Counted from the stretch's first letter, positions 42,010 to 51,410 are shown. The stretch: 64,000 bases of DNA from Sphingobacterium sp. ML3W (GCF_000747525.1 NZ_CP009278.1:992001-1056000); one strand, 5' to 3'. Numbers and translations are program-made. The notes: generated by a model from the letters alone, not told the origin.

Positions 42010-43581
42010 ATGAAAAATATTTTTGCTGTTGCTGCAGCTATGTCCTTGAGTTACTATGCTAGTGCTCAAGAAATCGCGAAAGGTATTGTTTTTAATGATA
42101 TCAATAAGAATGGTGTTTTAGATAGAAATGAGATGGGGATACCCCATGTTTCAGTTAGTAATGGTATAGATGTCGTTCAAACAGATGCTAAAGGACGCTA
42201 TAAGCTAGCAGTTGCTAAGGATAACATTATCTTTGTTATCAAACCTTCCAACTTTGGATTACAACTGAACAAGAGTCACGAACCTCAGTTCTACTACATT
42301 CATAAACCTGAAGGTAGTCCAAATTTGAAATATAGTGGCGTTTCGCCAACTGGAAAATTGCCAAAAGAGATTAACTTTGCATTGACCGCTCAACCCGAGG
42401 CCAAAGAATTTTCTGCTTTTGTGTTTGGGGATCCTCAAGCTTATAATATGGCAGAGATGGATTACTTTAAACGAGGAATCATTGATCGGATAGCGAATAA
42501 AAAGGAAGCTGCATTTGGTATCAGTCTTGGCGATTTAGTTGGCGATGATCTGTCTTTACATCCGGCATATAAAAGTACCATTTCATTAATGGGATTACCT
42601 TGGTTCAATGTAATTGGAAATCACGATTTAAATTACGATACGAAGGAAGATCGATATTCAGATGAAGCTTTCGAAGCGTCATTTGGTCCTGCAACATATT
42701 CCTTTAATTATGGTAATGCTCATTTTTTGATCATCGACAATATCATTTATCCCAATCCAGATACAGGCAAAGGATACAAGGGAGGTTTACGTCAAGATCA
42801 GTTAGATTTTATTGCCAATGATTTGAAATTTGTTCCTAAAGACAAACTAATCGTACTAGCCTTTCATATTCCACTAGAACATGATAATCCTGCAGTATTC
42901 CGTACGGCGGATCGTGACCGTTTGTTTGATATCTTAAGTGAGTATCCGCACACATTGTCTTTATCAGCGCATACACATTATCAACAGCATAATTTTTTCG
43001 GAAATAAGGAAGGGTGGAAGCAAGAAAAACCTCATCATGAATATAATGTAGGAACCACCTCTGGCGACTGGTACTCTGGAGAATATGATGCTGATGGTAT
43101 ACCCCAATCGACCATGCGCGACGGTACTCCAAAAGGATATGCGATGCTCCATGTTAAGGATAATCAATATAGTTTTGATTATAAAGTGGTTGGAAAAGAA
43201 TCATCATATCAAATAGCGCTTTCAGGGGCAAGTGTTGTTGATCAAAAATATGTGCAACGCTACCCAATTTATGCCAATTTCTTTATCGGCAAAAGCGATG
43301 ATCAGGTACAATACCGTATAAATGATGGAGAATGGAAAGATATGAAGCATGTGAAAGAAGTCGATCCATCTTTCGATGATAGTGTTAATCAATTTGATTT
43401 GGCAATTAGTTACAAAGAGGGGCGAAGACCATCAGATGGTACAGTATCTCCTCATTTATGGAAATTGAAATTACCGAAGCTAAATGCAGGTAACTATAAA
43501 ATTGAAGTTAAAGCAACGGATATGTTTAATCGCATTCATACAGCAGTGAAAGAAATCCAAGTTGTCAATCACGTTAAATAA
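42010..43581 (+). CDS. Secreted calcineurin-like metallophosphoesterase
   Basis: Exported protein of 523 aa with signal peptide (NIFAVAAAMSLSYYASAQ). Residues ~22-110 form a beta-sandwich domain with GIVFNDINKNGVLDRNEMGI, resembling SdrD-B or calcineurin N-terminal domains. The phosphoesterase core shows metal-binding motifs FGDPQAY, SLGDLVGDD, VIGNHDLNYD, AFHIPLEHD and LSAHTHYQQH in order. A C-terminal beta domain (about 390-520) follows. Substrate is unknown; phosphodiesters or phosphomonoesters outside the inner membrane are plausible. It is monocistronic with its own terminator. Confidence 0.88.
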   Translation: MKNIFAVAAAMSLSYYASAQEIAKGIVFNDINKNGVLDRNEMGIPHVSVSNGIDVVQTDAKGRYKLAVAKDNIIFVIKPSNFGLQLNKSHEPQFYYIHKPEGSPNLKYSGVSPTGKLPKEINFALTAQPEAKEFSAFVFGDPQAYNMAEMDYFKRGIIDRIANKKEAAFGISLGDLVGDDLSLHPAYKSTISLMGLPWFNVIGNHDLNYDTKEDRYSDEAFEASFGPATYSFNYGNAHFLIIDNIIYPNPDTGKGYKGGLRQDQLDFIANDLKFVPKDKLIVLAFHIPLEHDNPAVFRTADRDRLFDILSEYPHTLSLSAHTHYQQHNFFGNKEGWKQEKPHHEYNVGTTSGDWYSGEYDADGIPQSTMRDGTPKGYAMLHVKDNQYSFDYKVVGKESSYQIALSGASVVDQKYVQRYPIYANFFIGKSDDQVQYRINDGEWKDMKHVKEVDPSFDDSVNQFDLAISYKEGRRPSDGTVSPHLWKLKLPKLNAGNYKIEVKATDMFNRIHTAVKEIQVVNHVK

Positions 43582-43603
43582 CTAATCACTCTGAAAATAT
43601 CGT

Positions 43604-43631
43604 AAGCAACCTTTAATAGGTTGCTTTTTTT
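43604..43631 (+). terminator. Terminator of the metallophosphoesterase gene
   Basis: AAGCAACCT pairs with AGGTTGCTT around TTAAT and is followed by a T run. Confidence 0.92.
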
Positions 43632-43782
43632 ATGAAAGTTATTGAAAGTTTAAACATTACTTAAGGCTGGCTTAATATGGCAATTCTATATTTGTATCAG
43701 AGTAATTTTTGATTCATATAGTAAGGGTTAATGTGGGATCTGTTGGGAAACATGTCCAAAATTTAGTTTGTTTTTTAAGAAG

Positions 43783-43820
43783 AAAGGTAATCTTGGAGAA
43801 GATTACCTTTTCTTTTTTTT
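43783..43820. terminator. Hairpin downstream of the MscS-like gene
   Basis: AAAGGTAATCTT pairs with AAGATTACCTTT around GGAG. A long T-rich run follows on +, whereas the MscS-like gene reads on minus, so it may act in both directions. Confidence 0.7.
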
Positions 43821-43823
43821 ACC

Positions 43824-45143
43824 TTATTTTTCTTGATCGATTTTGATACGTAAATTTCGCAGATCATCGGAAGCGGGGCTTTCGAAGACTTCTAGCTTGA
43901 AGAAGGTAATCGCGGCAAATAAGTGGTCAAATAAATCCGAACGTATCCCTTCGTAGATCTCAAATCGAGTATCATTTGTGAAAACGTAAATTTCTAAAGG
44001 TACACCATGCTCTGTAGGATCCATTTGCCGGACCATACTGATCATTTCTTTATGCATATTTGGGTTCTGCCTTATGTAAGCAGTAATATAAGCTCTAAAC
44101 AATCCGATATTAGTCATTTTACGACCATTTACAGGCATTGTCTGGTCGGCTTGACTCTTGATGTTGTATTCGTTAATTTCTAATCTTCGCTGCTCTATAA
44201 AAGGTTTTAGAAGTTTTATTTTTTCTAAATCCATTATTTCTTCCTCCGTCATAAAACGGATCGTGGAGATTTTAATATTTATCGCACGTTTTATTCTCCG
44301 TCCACCAGAGGTTTGCATACCTCTATAATTTTTAAAAGAATCGATAAGTAACGTGTGCGTGGGTATCGTCGTGATGGTTTTGTCGAAATTTTGAACCTTT
44401 ACATTATTCAAGTTTATTTCGATGACAGATCCATCTGCATTATGTTTTGGCATTTCGATCCAATCTCCTACACGTATCGAATCATTAGCAGATACCGATA
44501 TACTTGCAACAAACCCTAGGATTGTATCTTTAAAAACTAAAATTAATACGGCTGAGGCTGCTCCCAAAGAAACTAAAAAAGTCTTGGGTGAAATTCCGGT
44601 TAATATAGAAAAGATGATTGTTCCACCGATGCAGATTAAGACAATTTGAGCAACTTGTAAGTAACTTTCTAATGGTTTGTCAGCAAAGCTTTTCCGGGAT
44701 TTTAAAATATCGCGTATGATTTTCAAAGCAGAATGGATAATGGCCATAATGATTAAAACGAGCAATACTTCAATGCCTTTGTTGATTGCTTTTAACCAGT
44801 TTGGAAAACCTAAAAAGATAATGGGGCTAATCTGTTGAGCAATGAAGAGGGGAATAAAATGACTGATGTATTTTAAGGTCTTGTTTTTGATCAAATGATC
44901 ATCAATTACATTTTTTGACCTTGTGATAAATCGAGTTACCAGTGTAAGGACTACTTTACGCGTAATAAAGTCAATCGTTAATAAGATAATAATAACGATT
45001 AGTAATAAGAATAGAGAATTTATCGTATGTGACCATTCGCTATTAAAACCTGCTTGAAGAAACTTTTGGTATGACCAATCATATATTTTTGATTGGGACT
45101 GCTTATTGATTTTCTCTAATAAGTCGGTAGACGGTAATTGCAT
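43824..45143 (-). CDS. MscS-family mechanosensitive channel (YbdG-like)
   Basis: Membrane channel of 439 aa. Five hydrophobic segments occupy about residues 25-200. The pore helix region ISPKTFLVSLGAASAVLILVFKDTILGFVASISVSAND is followed by the beta domain with SIRVGDWIEMPKHNADGSVIEINLNNVKVQNFDKTITTIPTHTLL. The soluble C-terminal part with RGMQTSGGRRIKRAINI resembles E. coli YbdG. A TTG at 45149 would add two residues but lies inside a consensus -7 element, so ATG 45141-45143 is taken as start. The mRNA may then be leaderless. Confidence 0.9.
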   Translation of the reverse strand: MQLPSTDLLEKINKQSQSKIYDWSYQKFLQAGFNSEWSHTINSLFLLLIVIIILLTIDFITRKVVLTLVTRFITRSKNVIDDHLIKNKTLKYISHFIPLFIAQQISPIIFLGFPNWLKAINKGIEVLLVLIIMAIIHSALKIIRDILKSRKSFADKPLESYLQVAQIVLICIGGTIIFSILTGISPKTFLVSLGAASAVLILVFKDTILGFVASISVSANDSIRVGDWIEMPKHNADGSVIEINLNNVKVQNFDKTITTIPTHTLLIDSFKNYRGMQTSGGRRIKRAINIKISTIRFMTEEEIMDLEKIKLLKPFIEQRRLEINEYNIKSQADQTMPVNGRKMTNIGLFRAYITAYIRQNPNMHKEMISMVRQMDPTEHGVPLEIYVFTNDTRFEIYEGIRSDLFDHLFAAITFFKLEVFESPASDDLRNLRIKIDQEK

Positions 45144-45146
45144 GTA

Positions 45147-45154
45147 CAAATATA
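45147..45154 (-). promoter_or_regulatory. -7 element directly before the MscS-like gene
   Basis: TATATTTG on the minus strand is an exact TAnnTTTG, ending 3 bp before the ATG. No good -33 was found; that region is occupied by the terminator of the gene upstream. Confidence 0.4.
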
Positions 45155-45184
45155 AAAAAAGCCATTTGTGGAATGGCTTTTTTT
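45154..45184 (-). terminator. Terminator of the nucleoside transporter gene
   Basis: A 13-bp stem (45154-45166 with 45172-45184, core AAGCCATT/AATGGCTT) has a TGTGG loop and A/T runs on both outer ends. Confidence 0.92.
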
Positions 45185-45191
45185 ATATTAA

Positions 45192-46565
45192 TTATTCACC
45201 CTCCAAAGGTAAGGTTTTTTCGTGTTTATGTTTAAAAAGTACTGCAAATAGAATCGCTAATACTAGGGTGTAAATCGAAAATGCTAACCAGATATGATGC
45301 CAGTCTTTTAGAATTAAATCGGCGTTGAATAACCCATTTTCACCAATTGATACCCCTCGTTCTTTTACAAAAGAAAGCAAGGTGTTATTATGCATATCGG
45401 TATTTAAAAAAGACGCAAGATCTGTCATATTGTTAAACGAAATGGAGTAATACTTATCTATGATCAAACCAGATACTAAACTACCAAATACGGCTCCAAA
45501 ACCATTGGTCATCATCATAAATAGGCCTTGAGCGGAACTTCTAATCTGAGAGCTAGTAGATGTTTCTACAAATAACGAACCTGATATATTGAAAAAGTCA
45601 AATGCCATACCGTAAACGATACAGGAAAGGACGATCATCCACAAACCCGATGATGGGTCACCGTAGGCAAAAAGTCCGAAACGTAGTACCCATGCAAACA
45701 TCGAAATCAGCATTACTTTTTTAATGCCAAATCTTTTTAAGAAAAATGGAATAGCAAGAATAAAGAGGGTTTCTGATATTTGTGAAATCGACATGATAAT
45801 TGTCGAATATTTAACAACGAACGAATCGGTGTACTTAGGGAAAAATTTGAACTCATCTAAGAATACATCTCCATAGGCATTTGTTAATTGAAGAGCGGCA
45901 CCTAAAAACATGGAAAAGACAAAGAACAATGCCATTTTATAGTTCCCAAACAATTTGAACGCCTCTAATCCTAAGGTATGCAATAGGGAAGAATTTTCAT
46001 TTTTAATATTGCGAGGGGGGCATTTTGGGATGGAAAATGAAAATAGACCTAATCCCACTGCTGAAACACCTGCTATGTAGAACTGCATGCCCGAAGCTTT
46101 GCTTCCCGTTAAATTGACAATCCACATCGCGGCAATAAATCCAACAGTTCCCCATACACGTATAGGTGGAAAAGCTTTGACTAAATCATATTTCCCTTGT
46201 ATGAGAACCGTATAAGCTATGGAATTGGATAAAGCTAATGTTGGCATGTAAAAGCACATGGCCAGGAGCATCGCATAAAAAAATGTAACGGGGTCATTTA
46301 TTTGAGGTAGATAGAACAGAACAGCTGCATATAAGAGATGGAGTATTAAGTATAATTTCTCTGCATTTACCCAGCGGTCAGCAATAATCCCCATTAAAGT
46401 AGGCATGAACAAAGAGGCAAAGCCCATTGTTGCAAAGATAGCTCCAAACTGTGTTCCGTCCCAATGTTTCGTTCCAAACCAGTAATTGGCTATTGTAATT
46501 AACCAAGCTCCCCACACAAAAAACTGGAGAAAGCTCATAATGGTTAGCCTTAATTTAATAGACAT
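45192..46565 (-). CDS. Nucleoside:H+ symporter family MFS transporter (NupG-like)
   Basis: Inner-membrane protein of 457 aa with 12 predicted segments. The opening RLTIMSFLQFFVWGAWLITIANYWF and GIIADRWVNAEKLYLILHLL closely fit the NHS family of nucleoside permeases. VRVWGTVGFIAAMWIVNL-type text (here IRVWGTVGFIAAMWIVN) and FDFFNISGSLFVETSTSSQIRSSAQGLFMMMTNGFGA are also characteristic. The likely substrate is nucleosides; the exact range is not predictable. It is 44 bp downstream of the bifunctional-nuclease-family gene in the same direction. Confidence 0.85.
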   Translation of the reverse strand: MSIKLRLTIMSFLQFFVWGAWLITIANYWFGTKHWDGTQFGAIFATMGFASLFMPTLMGIIADRWVNAEKLYLILHLLYAAVLFYLPQINDPVTFFYAMLLAMCFYMPTLALSNSIAYTVLIQGKYDLVKAFPPIRVWGTVGFIAAMWIVNLTGSKASGMQFYIAGVSAVGLGLFSFSIPKCPPRNIKNENSSLLHTLGLEAFKLFGNYKMALFFVFSMFLGAALQLTNAYGDVFLDEFKFFPKYTDSFVVKYSTIIMSISQISETLFILAIPFFLKRFGIKKVMLISMFAWVLRFGLFAYGDPSSGLWMIVLSCIVYGMAFDFFNISGSLFVETSTSSQIRSSAQGLFMMMTNGFGAVFGSLVSGLIIDKYYSISFNNMTDLASFLNTDMHNNTLLSFVKERGVSIGENGLFNADLILKDWHHIWLAFSIYTLVLAILFAVLFKHKHEKTLPLEGE

Positions 46566-46609
46566 AAGTAATATATAGTTGAGTTTGTTTTGTTTCGATT
46601 ATGCAATCG

Positions 46610-47218
46610 TTATTTTCTTCGAGATATCTCATCTCGAATTAAGGCCGCTTGCTCATAGTTCTCATCGTGGAGTGACTGCTCGAGTACAGTTTTCAATTGA
46701 TCGTCTGAAAGACTAGAGAATGGATTCTGTATTGGTGACTTTATATCATCCGTTATAACATCTGCATTTACGGCATGCTCTAGATTCTCAAGAAAAGCAA
46801 ATTCGTTGCCTTCTATAACGATTCCAGCAGACGATAATATAAAGTCATAGGCATAAATGGGGGAACCAAAGCGTACAGCCAAAGCAACTGCATCTGAAGT
46901 CCGCGCATCAATTTCTACTGTTTTTTGTCCATCTGAACAAATGATTTTGGAGTAGAAAATACCTTCAATAAGATTGTATATAAGAACTTCCTGAAGGTTA
47001 ATTTGAAATGCTTTAGCGAAGTTTTGAAATAAATCATGGGTTAGAGGACGACTGGGAACCATTTTTTCAATTCTAATCGCTATAGCTTGTGCTTCATGAC
47101 TTCCGATGATGATAGGGAGTCGACGATTGCCACCAGATTCACCTAGAACTAATGCATATGCTCCAGATTGTGTCTGACTATAGGATAAACCAACGATGTC
47201 TAACTTGATTTTCTTCAT
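46610..47218 (-). CDS. Bifunctional nuclease family protein (DUF151) with UVR motif
   Basis: Cytoplasmic protein of 202 aa. The DUF151 domain (about 1-135) shows LPIIIGSHEAQAIAIRIEKMVPSRPLTHDL and the conserved VEIDARTSDAVALAVRFGSPIYAY. A UvrB/UvrC-type motif ends the protein (about 168-200, LEQSLHDENYEQAALIRDEISRRK). Plant and some bacterial members have been reported as DNase/RNase; the function in Bacteroidota is not established. It lies upstream of a nucleoside transporter, which hints at, but does not show, a nucleic-acid salvage link. Confidence 0.9.
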   Translation of the reverse strand: MKKIKLDIVGLSYSQTQSGAYALVLGESGGNRRLPIIIGSHEAQAIAIRIEKMVPSRPLTHDLFQNFAKAFQINLQEVLIYNLIEGIFYSKIICSDGQKTVEIDARTSDAVALAVRFGSPIYAYDFILSSAGIVIEGNEFAFLENLEHAVNADVITDDIKSPIQNPFSSLSDDQLKTVLEQSLHDENYEQAALIRDEISRRK

Positions 47219-47266
47219 TATGATACCTTTACGGTTTACAAATATGCGAATAATTTGGAGCGAAAA

Positions 47267-47305
47267 AAAACTCCATTCACAAATTTATTGCGAATGGAGT
47301 TTTTA
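47267..47305 (-). terminator. Terminator of etfBA
   Basis: AAAACTCCATTC pairs with GAATGGAGTTTT around a loop of about 13 nt, with A/T runs at both ends, downstream of etfA on the minus strand. Confidence 0.85.
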
Positions 47306-47316
47306 GATTAAGAATT

Positions 47317-48291
47317 TTATAATCCTTTATAAGTTTTTAAAGCTGTAATTAATTTGGGAACCACTTCAAACGCATCCCCTACAATACCATAATCAGCTAC
47401 TTTAAAAAATGGTGCCTCAGGGTCTTTATTGATAACAACAATAGTTTTTGAAGAACTTACTCCCGCTAGGTGTTGAATAGCACCAGAGATACCAATGGCA
47501 ATGTACAAATTAGGGCTCACGACGATTCCTGTTTGACCTACGTGTTCAGAGTGAGGTCTCCAGCCAGCATCAGATACAGGTTTTGAACAAGCGGTAGCAG
47601 CTCCTAGCACATTAGCCAACTCTTCTATCATAGCCCAGTTTTCAGGACCTTTTAAGCCTCGACCTGCCGAAACAACGATTTCTGCTTCTGGTAATGAAAT
47701 TTTATCCGTTGCTCTCACGATTTCCTTGACAATCGTACTGAAATCTGCAGCATCGATGCTCGGATCATAATTTTCAATCGTCGCTGCAATATCCGACTCT
47801 TTGATTTCAAAAGAATTGGGATTGAGCGATATGACTTTGATGGGCGATGTTAAAGCAACAAATGCAAATGCCTTACCTGAAAAGGCTCCTGTTTTGACTT
47901 GCAAGTTGTCACCACTTCCAGTTGGTAATTCAATTGCACCATCGGCTAAAGCCGCATTTAATTTAGCTGCGACACGTGGTGCAAGCCCCTTCCCTGAAAA
48001 GGAATTTGATAAGACAATTAGCGAAGCTTCAATTGACTTTGCTGCGTCGACGATGATGGCAGTATAAGCTTGGTTAACAAAAGATTTTAATTGCTCTGTA
48101 TTGACGTTTAGAACTTTTGTAGCACCATATTTACCCAACAGATTTAACTGACCTTCTGCTACATTTCCAATTGATAATGCGATAACGTGATTTCCGGATT
48201 GATCAGCAATAGCTTTAGCATAAGAAACAGCCTCAAAAGCTGATTTCTTAAACTGACCATCTGTGTTTTCTACATATACTAATATTGACAT
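47317..48291 (-). CDS. etfA: Electron transfer flavoprotein subunit alpha
   Basis: FAD-binding subunit of the ETF heterodimer, which passes electrons from acyl-CoA and other dehydrogenases to the quinone pool. The N-terminal half (to ~190) is the ETF adenine-nucleotide-fold domain. The C-terminal FAD-binding domain carries AGRGLKGPENWAMIEELA, then VGQTGIVVSPNLYIAIGISGAIQHLAG and VINKDPEAPFFKVADYGIVGD. Length 324 aa is typical. It is 22 bp downstream of etfB; the pair is followed by a terminator. Confidence 0.95.
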   Translation of the reverse strand: MSILVYVENTDGQFKKSAFEAVSYAKAIADQSGNHVIALSIGNVAEGQLNLLGKYGATKVLNVNTEQLKSFVNQAYTAIIVDAAKSIEASLIVLSNSFSGKGLAPRVAAKLNAALADGAIELPTGSGDNLQVKTGAFSGKAFAFVALTSPIKVISLNPNSFEIKESDIAATIENYDPSIDAADFSTIVKEIVRATDKISLPEAEIVVSAGRGLKGPENWAMIEELANVLGAATACSKPVSDAGWRPHSEHVGQTGIVVSPNLYIAIGISGAIQHLAGVSSSKTIVVINKDPEAPFFKVADYGIVGDAFEVVPKLITALKTYKGL

Positions 48292-48313
48292 ATTCTTTTT
48301 CTTTTAGTGTTGG

Positions 48314-49051
48314 TTAAATAACTTTTGCTTTTTCGTGCAAAAGCGAAACTAATTTTTCCACATCTTCCGCATCGACCAAGGTAACCACACCACGTGGGTC
48401 TGGCGTTTCAAATTTGACAATATGTGATAATTGCGCGACCTCAATAGGTTCAATAATATCCAGAGGTTTTGTTCTTGCAGTCATGATACCTCGCATATTA
48501 GGGATTTTTGTTTCGGCAACACCCTCAGCAGTTCCAATAACAGCAGGTAGATTTAAGGTTAGTACCTCTTTTCCTCCCTCGATCTCACGCTCAACAGTGG
48601 CAGTATTGCCTTCAATAGTTAATTTTTTACTGATTGAAACTGAAGGAATATTTAGAATTGAAGCTACGAATGCACCTACTTGTGTGCCATTATAATCGAT
48701 AGACTCCCTTCCTGTCAATATGAGGTCAAAGTTGTTTTCTTTAGCATAGTTTGCAATTTGGTTGGCTACAAACCAAGCATCTCTAGGTGTGGCATTCACG
48801 CGAATTGCATTATCAGCACCTGTTGCTAAGGCCTTGCGAATGGTGGCATCAGTGGTTACATCTCCAACCGAAATAACAGTGACAGTACCTTTGCCTCCTT
48901 CAGCTAGATCTATTGCTTTTGATAAAGCAATTTCATCATATGGATTCACAATGTATTGCACACCAGCATTATTAAAAGCGGTGTTGTCATTCGTGAATGT
49001 AATTTTGGATGTCGTATCAGGGACATTACTTATACACACTAATATTTTCAT
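48314..49051 (-). CDS. etfB: Electron transfer flavoprotein subunit beta
   Basis: Beta subunit of ETF, holding AMP in relatives. Motifs: MKILVCISNVPDT at the start, VNPYDEIALSKAIDL, KALATGADNAIRV, DLILTGRESIDYNGTQVGAFVA and the C-terminal signature region VIGTAEGVAETKIPNMRGIMTARTKPL. Length 245 aa is normal. It is first of the etfB-etfA operon and divergent from a TPR gene. Confidence 0.95.
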   Translation of the reverse strand: MKILVCISNVPDTTSKITFTNDNTAFNNAGVQYIVNPYDEIALSKAIDLAEGGKGTVTVISVGDVTTDATIRKALATGADNAIRVNATPRDAWFVANQIANYAKENNFDLILTGRESIDYNGTQVGAFVASILNIPSVSISKKLTIEGNTATVEREIEGGKEVLTLNLPAVIGTAEGVAETKIPNMRGIMTARTKPLDIIEPIEVAQLSHIVKFETPDPRGVVTLVDAEDVEKLVSLLHEKAKVI

Positions 49052-49383
49052 AATCTATTACCGTTTTATTAAAACTTATTATAATTAGGTTAAATGTAAA
49101 GATAATTTAAGAGAGTTTCATCATTCTGCAATTTGGATTTGTAATTTTATTTTTAATAAAATTAGGTTTAAATATTACTAATTTTATATTTAAACTTCGA
49201 GTATTCGGTGTTTTTTTTATGAAATGTGTAATTTTTGTCTAAAGATTGTGAAAATAATCAAGATGTCATGTTTCGTCAATATTCTGTCATTTTTATATGC
49301 TAGCATAGTAAATGGGTTTTTTATATTGGTTTTTGAGCCTGTTCATTTATTTGTAGCTTTGTTTCTATAAAATTAGAAAATAA
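49052..49383. other. Divergent intergenic region etfB/TPR gene
   Basis: 332 bp of AT-rich sequence with no gene seen. It holds the TPR-gene promoter near its right end; no full consensus promoter was found for etfB on the minus strand. Confidence 0.5.
49332..49361 (+). promoter_or_regulatory. Promoter of the TPR gene
   Basis: TTTG (49332-49335), 18 bp, TAGCTTTG (49354-49361), an exact consensus match, 22 bp before the ATG. Confidence 0.65.
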
Positions 49384-49719
49384 ATGATGTCAGACCGTTT
49401 AGAACAACTACAGGAATTTTTGAAAGATTCACCTCAAGATCCCTTTTTGAAATATGCCATGGCTACCGAATATTTAAAATTAGGCAACCAAGAGGAAGCA
49501 CTTAAGGGGTATCTGGATTTAGTGACCAACCATAGTGATTATGTTGGAACCTATTATCATTTGGGGAAGCTTTATGAAAAGATGACGCGTGTGGAAGAAG
49601 CTCGTGATATTTATCAAAAAGGAATCGTTATAACACAAAAGAAACGCAATATGCATGCCTTAGGAGAATTACGTGGGGCATTGAATTTACTCGATGGTGA
49701 GGATGAAGATGAATATTAA
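49384..49719 (+). CDS. Small tetratricopeptide-repeat protein
   Basis: Cytoplasmic 111-residue helical protein with about two to three TPR-like helix pairs: DPFLKYAMATEYLKLGNQEEALKGYLDLV, YVGTYYHLGKLYEKMTRVEEARDIYQKGI and a capping helix. TPRs mediate protein-protein contacts; the partner is unknown. The acidic tail DGEDEDEY is notable. Two adjacent ATGs (49384, 49387) are possible starts. It may share a transcript with the NlpE-like gene 85 bp downstream. Confidence 0.85.
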   Translation: MMSDRLEQLQEFLKDSPQDPFLKYAMATEYLKLGNQEEALKGYLDLVTNHSDYVGTYYHLGKLYEKMTRVEEARDIYQKGIVITQKKRNMHALGELRGALNLLDGEDEDEY

Positions 49720-49804
49720 CATTTCTTTAACATATTGATATTGATTTTTGGTATCCAATTTGCCTATACTTTTTTGAATATTGTTAGAGAGGATTTTAAA
49801 GAAG

Positions 49805-50221
49805 ATGAAAAGGCTATTAATTTTACTGTGTTGTATCCAATTTTTGTTTATTGCGTGCGATAATCAACGTAAGGGTGCGGAAGCAGTGAAAGATAGTGTG
49901 GATAAACAATATAGTTTACAAGAACTTAGTGGAGCATATATCGGTATTATGCCTTGTGCGGATTGTGATGGGATAGAGACTGTATTAAAATTGAATCAAA
50001 ATTTTTCATACCGCTATACCTCTAAATATTTGAATAAGAGCGATGAAGTTTTTGTGAAAGATGGAAAGTGGAAGTTTGAAAACGATATCGTTACGCTAGA
50101 AGGAGTAGATTATAAATTCAAACTAGGTGAAAAAGCAAAGCTTTGGCAATTGGATTTATCAGGAGATGATATTGTTGGGGAATTGGCGGAAAATTATAAA
50201 TTAGAGAAAATAAAAGATTAA
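49805..50221 (+). CDS. NlpE-like lipoprotein with CxxC motif
   Basis: Lipoprotein of 138 aa. ATG 49805 gives MKRLLILLCCIQFLFIAC with the lipid-modified Cys at about residue 18; a TTG at 49781 would add eight residues before it. The NlpE N-terminal domain is recognised by SGAYIGIMPCADCDGIETVLKLNQNFSYRYTSKYL, with the CxxC seen in NlpE proteins, which in E. coli sense surface and copper stress through Cpx. This protein has only that domain. Its role in this organism, probably in envelope or copper stress, is inferred. Confidence 0.82.
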   Translation: MKRLLILLCCIQFLFIACDNQRKGAEAVKDSVDKQYSLQELSGAYIGIMPCADCDGIETVLKLNQNFSYRYTSKYLNKSDEVFVKDGKWKFENDIVTLEGVDYKFKLGEKAKLWQLDLSGDDIVGELAENYKLEKIKD

Positions 50222-50243
50222 TGATTGTGCAGCAATCAAGATA

Positions 50244-50276
50244 AAAAAAGGACCTTCAATTTGAAGGTCCTTTTTT
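50244..50276. terminator. Bidirectional terminator NlpE-like/cysteine desulfurase
   Basis: AAAAAAGGACCTTCA pairs perfectly with TGAAGGTCCTTTTTT around a 3-nt loop between the two convergent genes. Confidence 0.95.
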
Positions 50277-50282
50277 ATGATG

Positions 50283-51410
50283 TTATTTGCATAAATCTTT
50301 TAAATGGTTGACAACAAAGTCAATTTCTTCTTTTGTATTGTCGCGGGAGAATGAAAATCGAACAGACGGTCTATTGCCATCCGCTCTTATAGCTCCAAGC
50401 ACGTGCGAACCAATATCTGTTCCAGAGCTACAGGCACTTCCTCCTGAACAAGAGATGCCAGCAATGTCCAAATTGAACAATAACATATCTGCCATGTCGG
50501 TACAAGGAAATGATACATTCAATACGGTATAAAGTGCTTTATTAGCAGTTGTGACTCCGTTGAACTTGATATCTGGTATTGCGGCCTGTAGCTGTTCCAT
50601 CATATATGATTTTAAGCCTTGTATGTAAGCTGCATGCTCTTCCATGTGTTCATAGCTCAGCTCAAGTGCTTTCGCTAATCCTGCGATACCATATACGTTC
50701 TCGGTGCCACCGCGCATATTTCGCTCTTGGGCACCACCGTAAATCATTGGTTTTATTTTTGTGTTGGCATTGATATAAAGAAATCCTACACCCTTAGGTC
50801 CATGAAATTTGTGCGCGGCTCCAGTAATGAAATCGATTTTTAATTTACTCAGATCATGTGGATAATGTCCCATTGTTTGCACGGTGTCCGAATGAAATAT
50901 AGCATTGTATTTTTGACATATTTCAGCTATTTTTTCAATATCATTCAAGTTTCCCAACTCGTTGTTCCCGTGCATGATAGAAACAAAAGTTCTTGGATTT
51001 TTTGATAATAAATCTTCCAATTGAATCATGTCAATGTTACCATCTCCATCTACCTGTAAGAGGTCGAGATGAACTTTTCCTGATTTTTGCATTTCCTCCA
51101 TCGTATGAAGTACCGCATGATGTTCAATGGGCGTAGTGATCGCATGTGTGATACCAAAATCTACAATTGAACGTACGATTGCCATATTATCAGCCTCCGT
51201 ACCGCCAGATGTGAAAAATATTTCAGAAGGAGAAGTATGTAAGATATGTGCAATTGTCTTACGGGCTTTTTCAACAATTGTTTTTACTTGTCGTCCGTGT
51301 GAATGAATAGAAGAAGGGTTTCCAAAATTATTTTCCATCGTGTCTATCATGACACGGATGACCTCTGGATCTAGCGCTGTAGTTGCAGCATTATCAAAAT
51401 ATACTTGCAT
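50283..51410 (-). CDS. Cysteine desulfurase family protein (NifS/IscS type)
   Basis: PLP-dependent enzyme of about 375 aa that takes sulfur from cysteine for Fe-S clusters or tRNA thiolation. Motifs: VYFDNAATTALDPEV at the N terminus, FTSGGTEADNMAI, TPIEHHAVLHTM, the PLP-lysine in TGAAHKFHGPKGVGFLYI (about 200), and the active-site Cys in SCSGGSACSSGTDIGSHVL (about 325). ATG 51408-51410 (MQVYFDN) is preferred to an upstream TTG. No isc or suf genes are adjacent; a housekeeping SufS probably exists elsewhere. It is 40-50 bp downstream of lnt. Confidence 0.9.
   Translation of the reverse strand: MQVYFDNAATTALDPEVIRVMIDTMENNFGNPSSIHSHGRQVKTIVEKARKTIAHILHTSPSEIFFTSGGTEADNMAIVRSIVDFGITHAITTPIEHHAVLHTMEEMQKSGKVHLDLLQVDGDGNIDMIQLEDLLSKNPRTFVSIMHGNNELGNLNDIEKIAEICQKYNAIFHSDTVQTMGHYPHDLSKLKIDFITGAAHKFHGPKGVGFLYINANTKIKPMIYGGAQERNMRGGTENVYGIAGLAKALELSYEHMEEHAAYIQGLKSYMMEQLQAAIPDIKFNGVTTANKALYTVLNVSFPCTDMADMLLFNLDIAGISCSGGSACSSGTDIGSHVLGAIRADGNRPSVRFSFSRDNTKEEIDFVVNHLKDLCK

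Noticed and set aside
43782..43823. Small gene in the gap between metallophosphoesterase and MscS-like genes
   Set aside because: The gap contains only two hairpins and T runs; no open frame of credible length or start was found.
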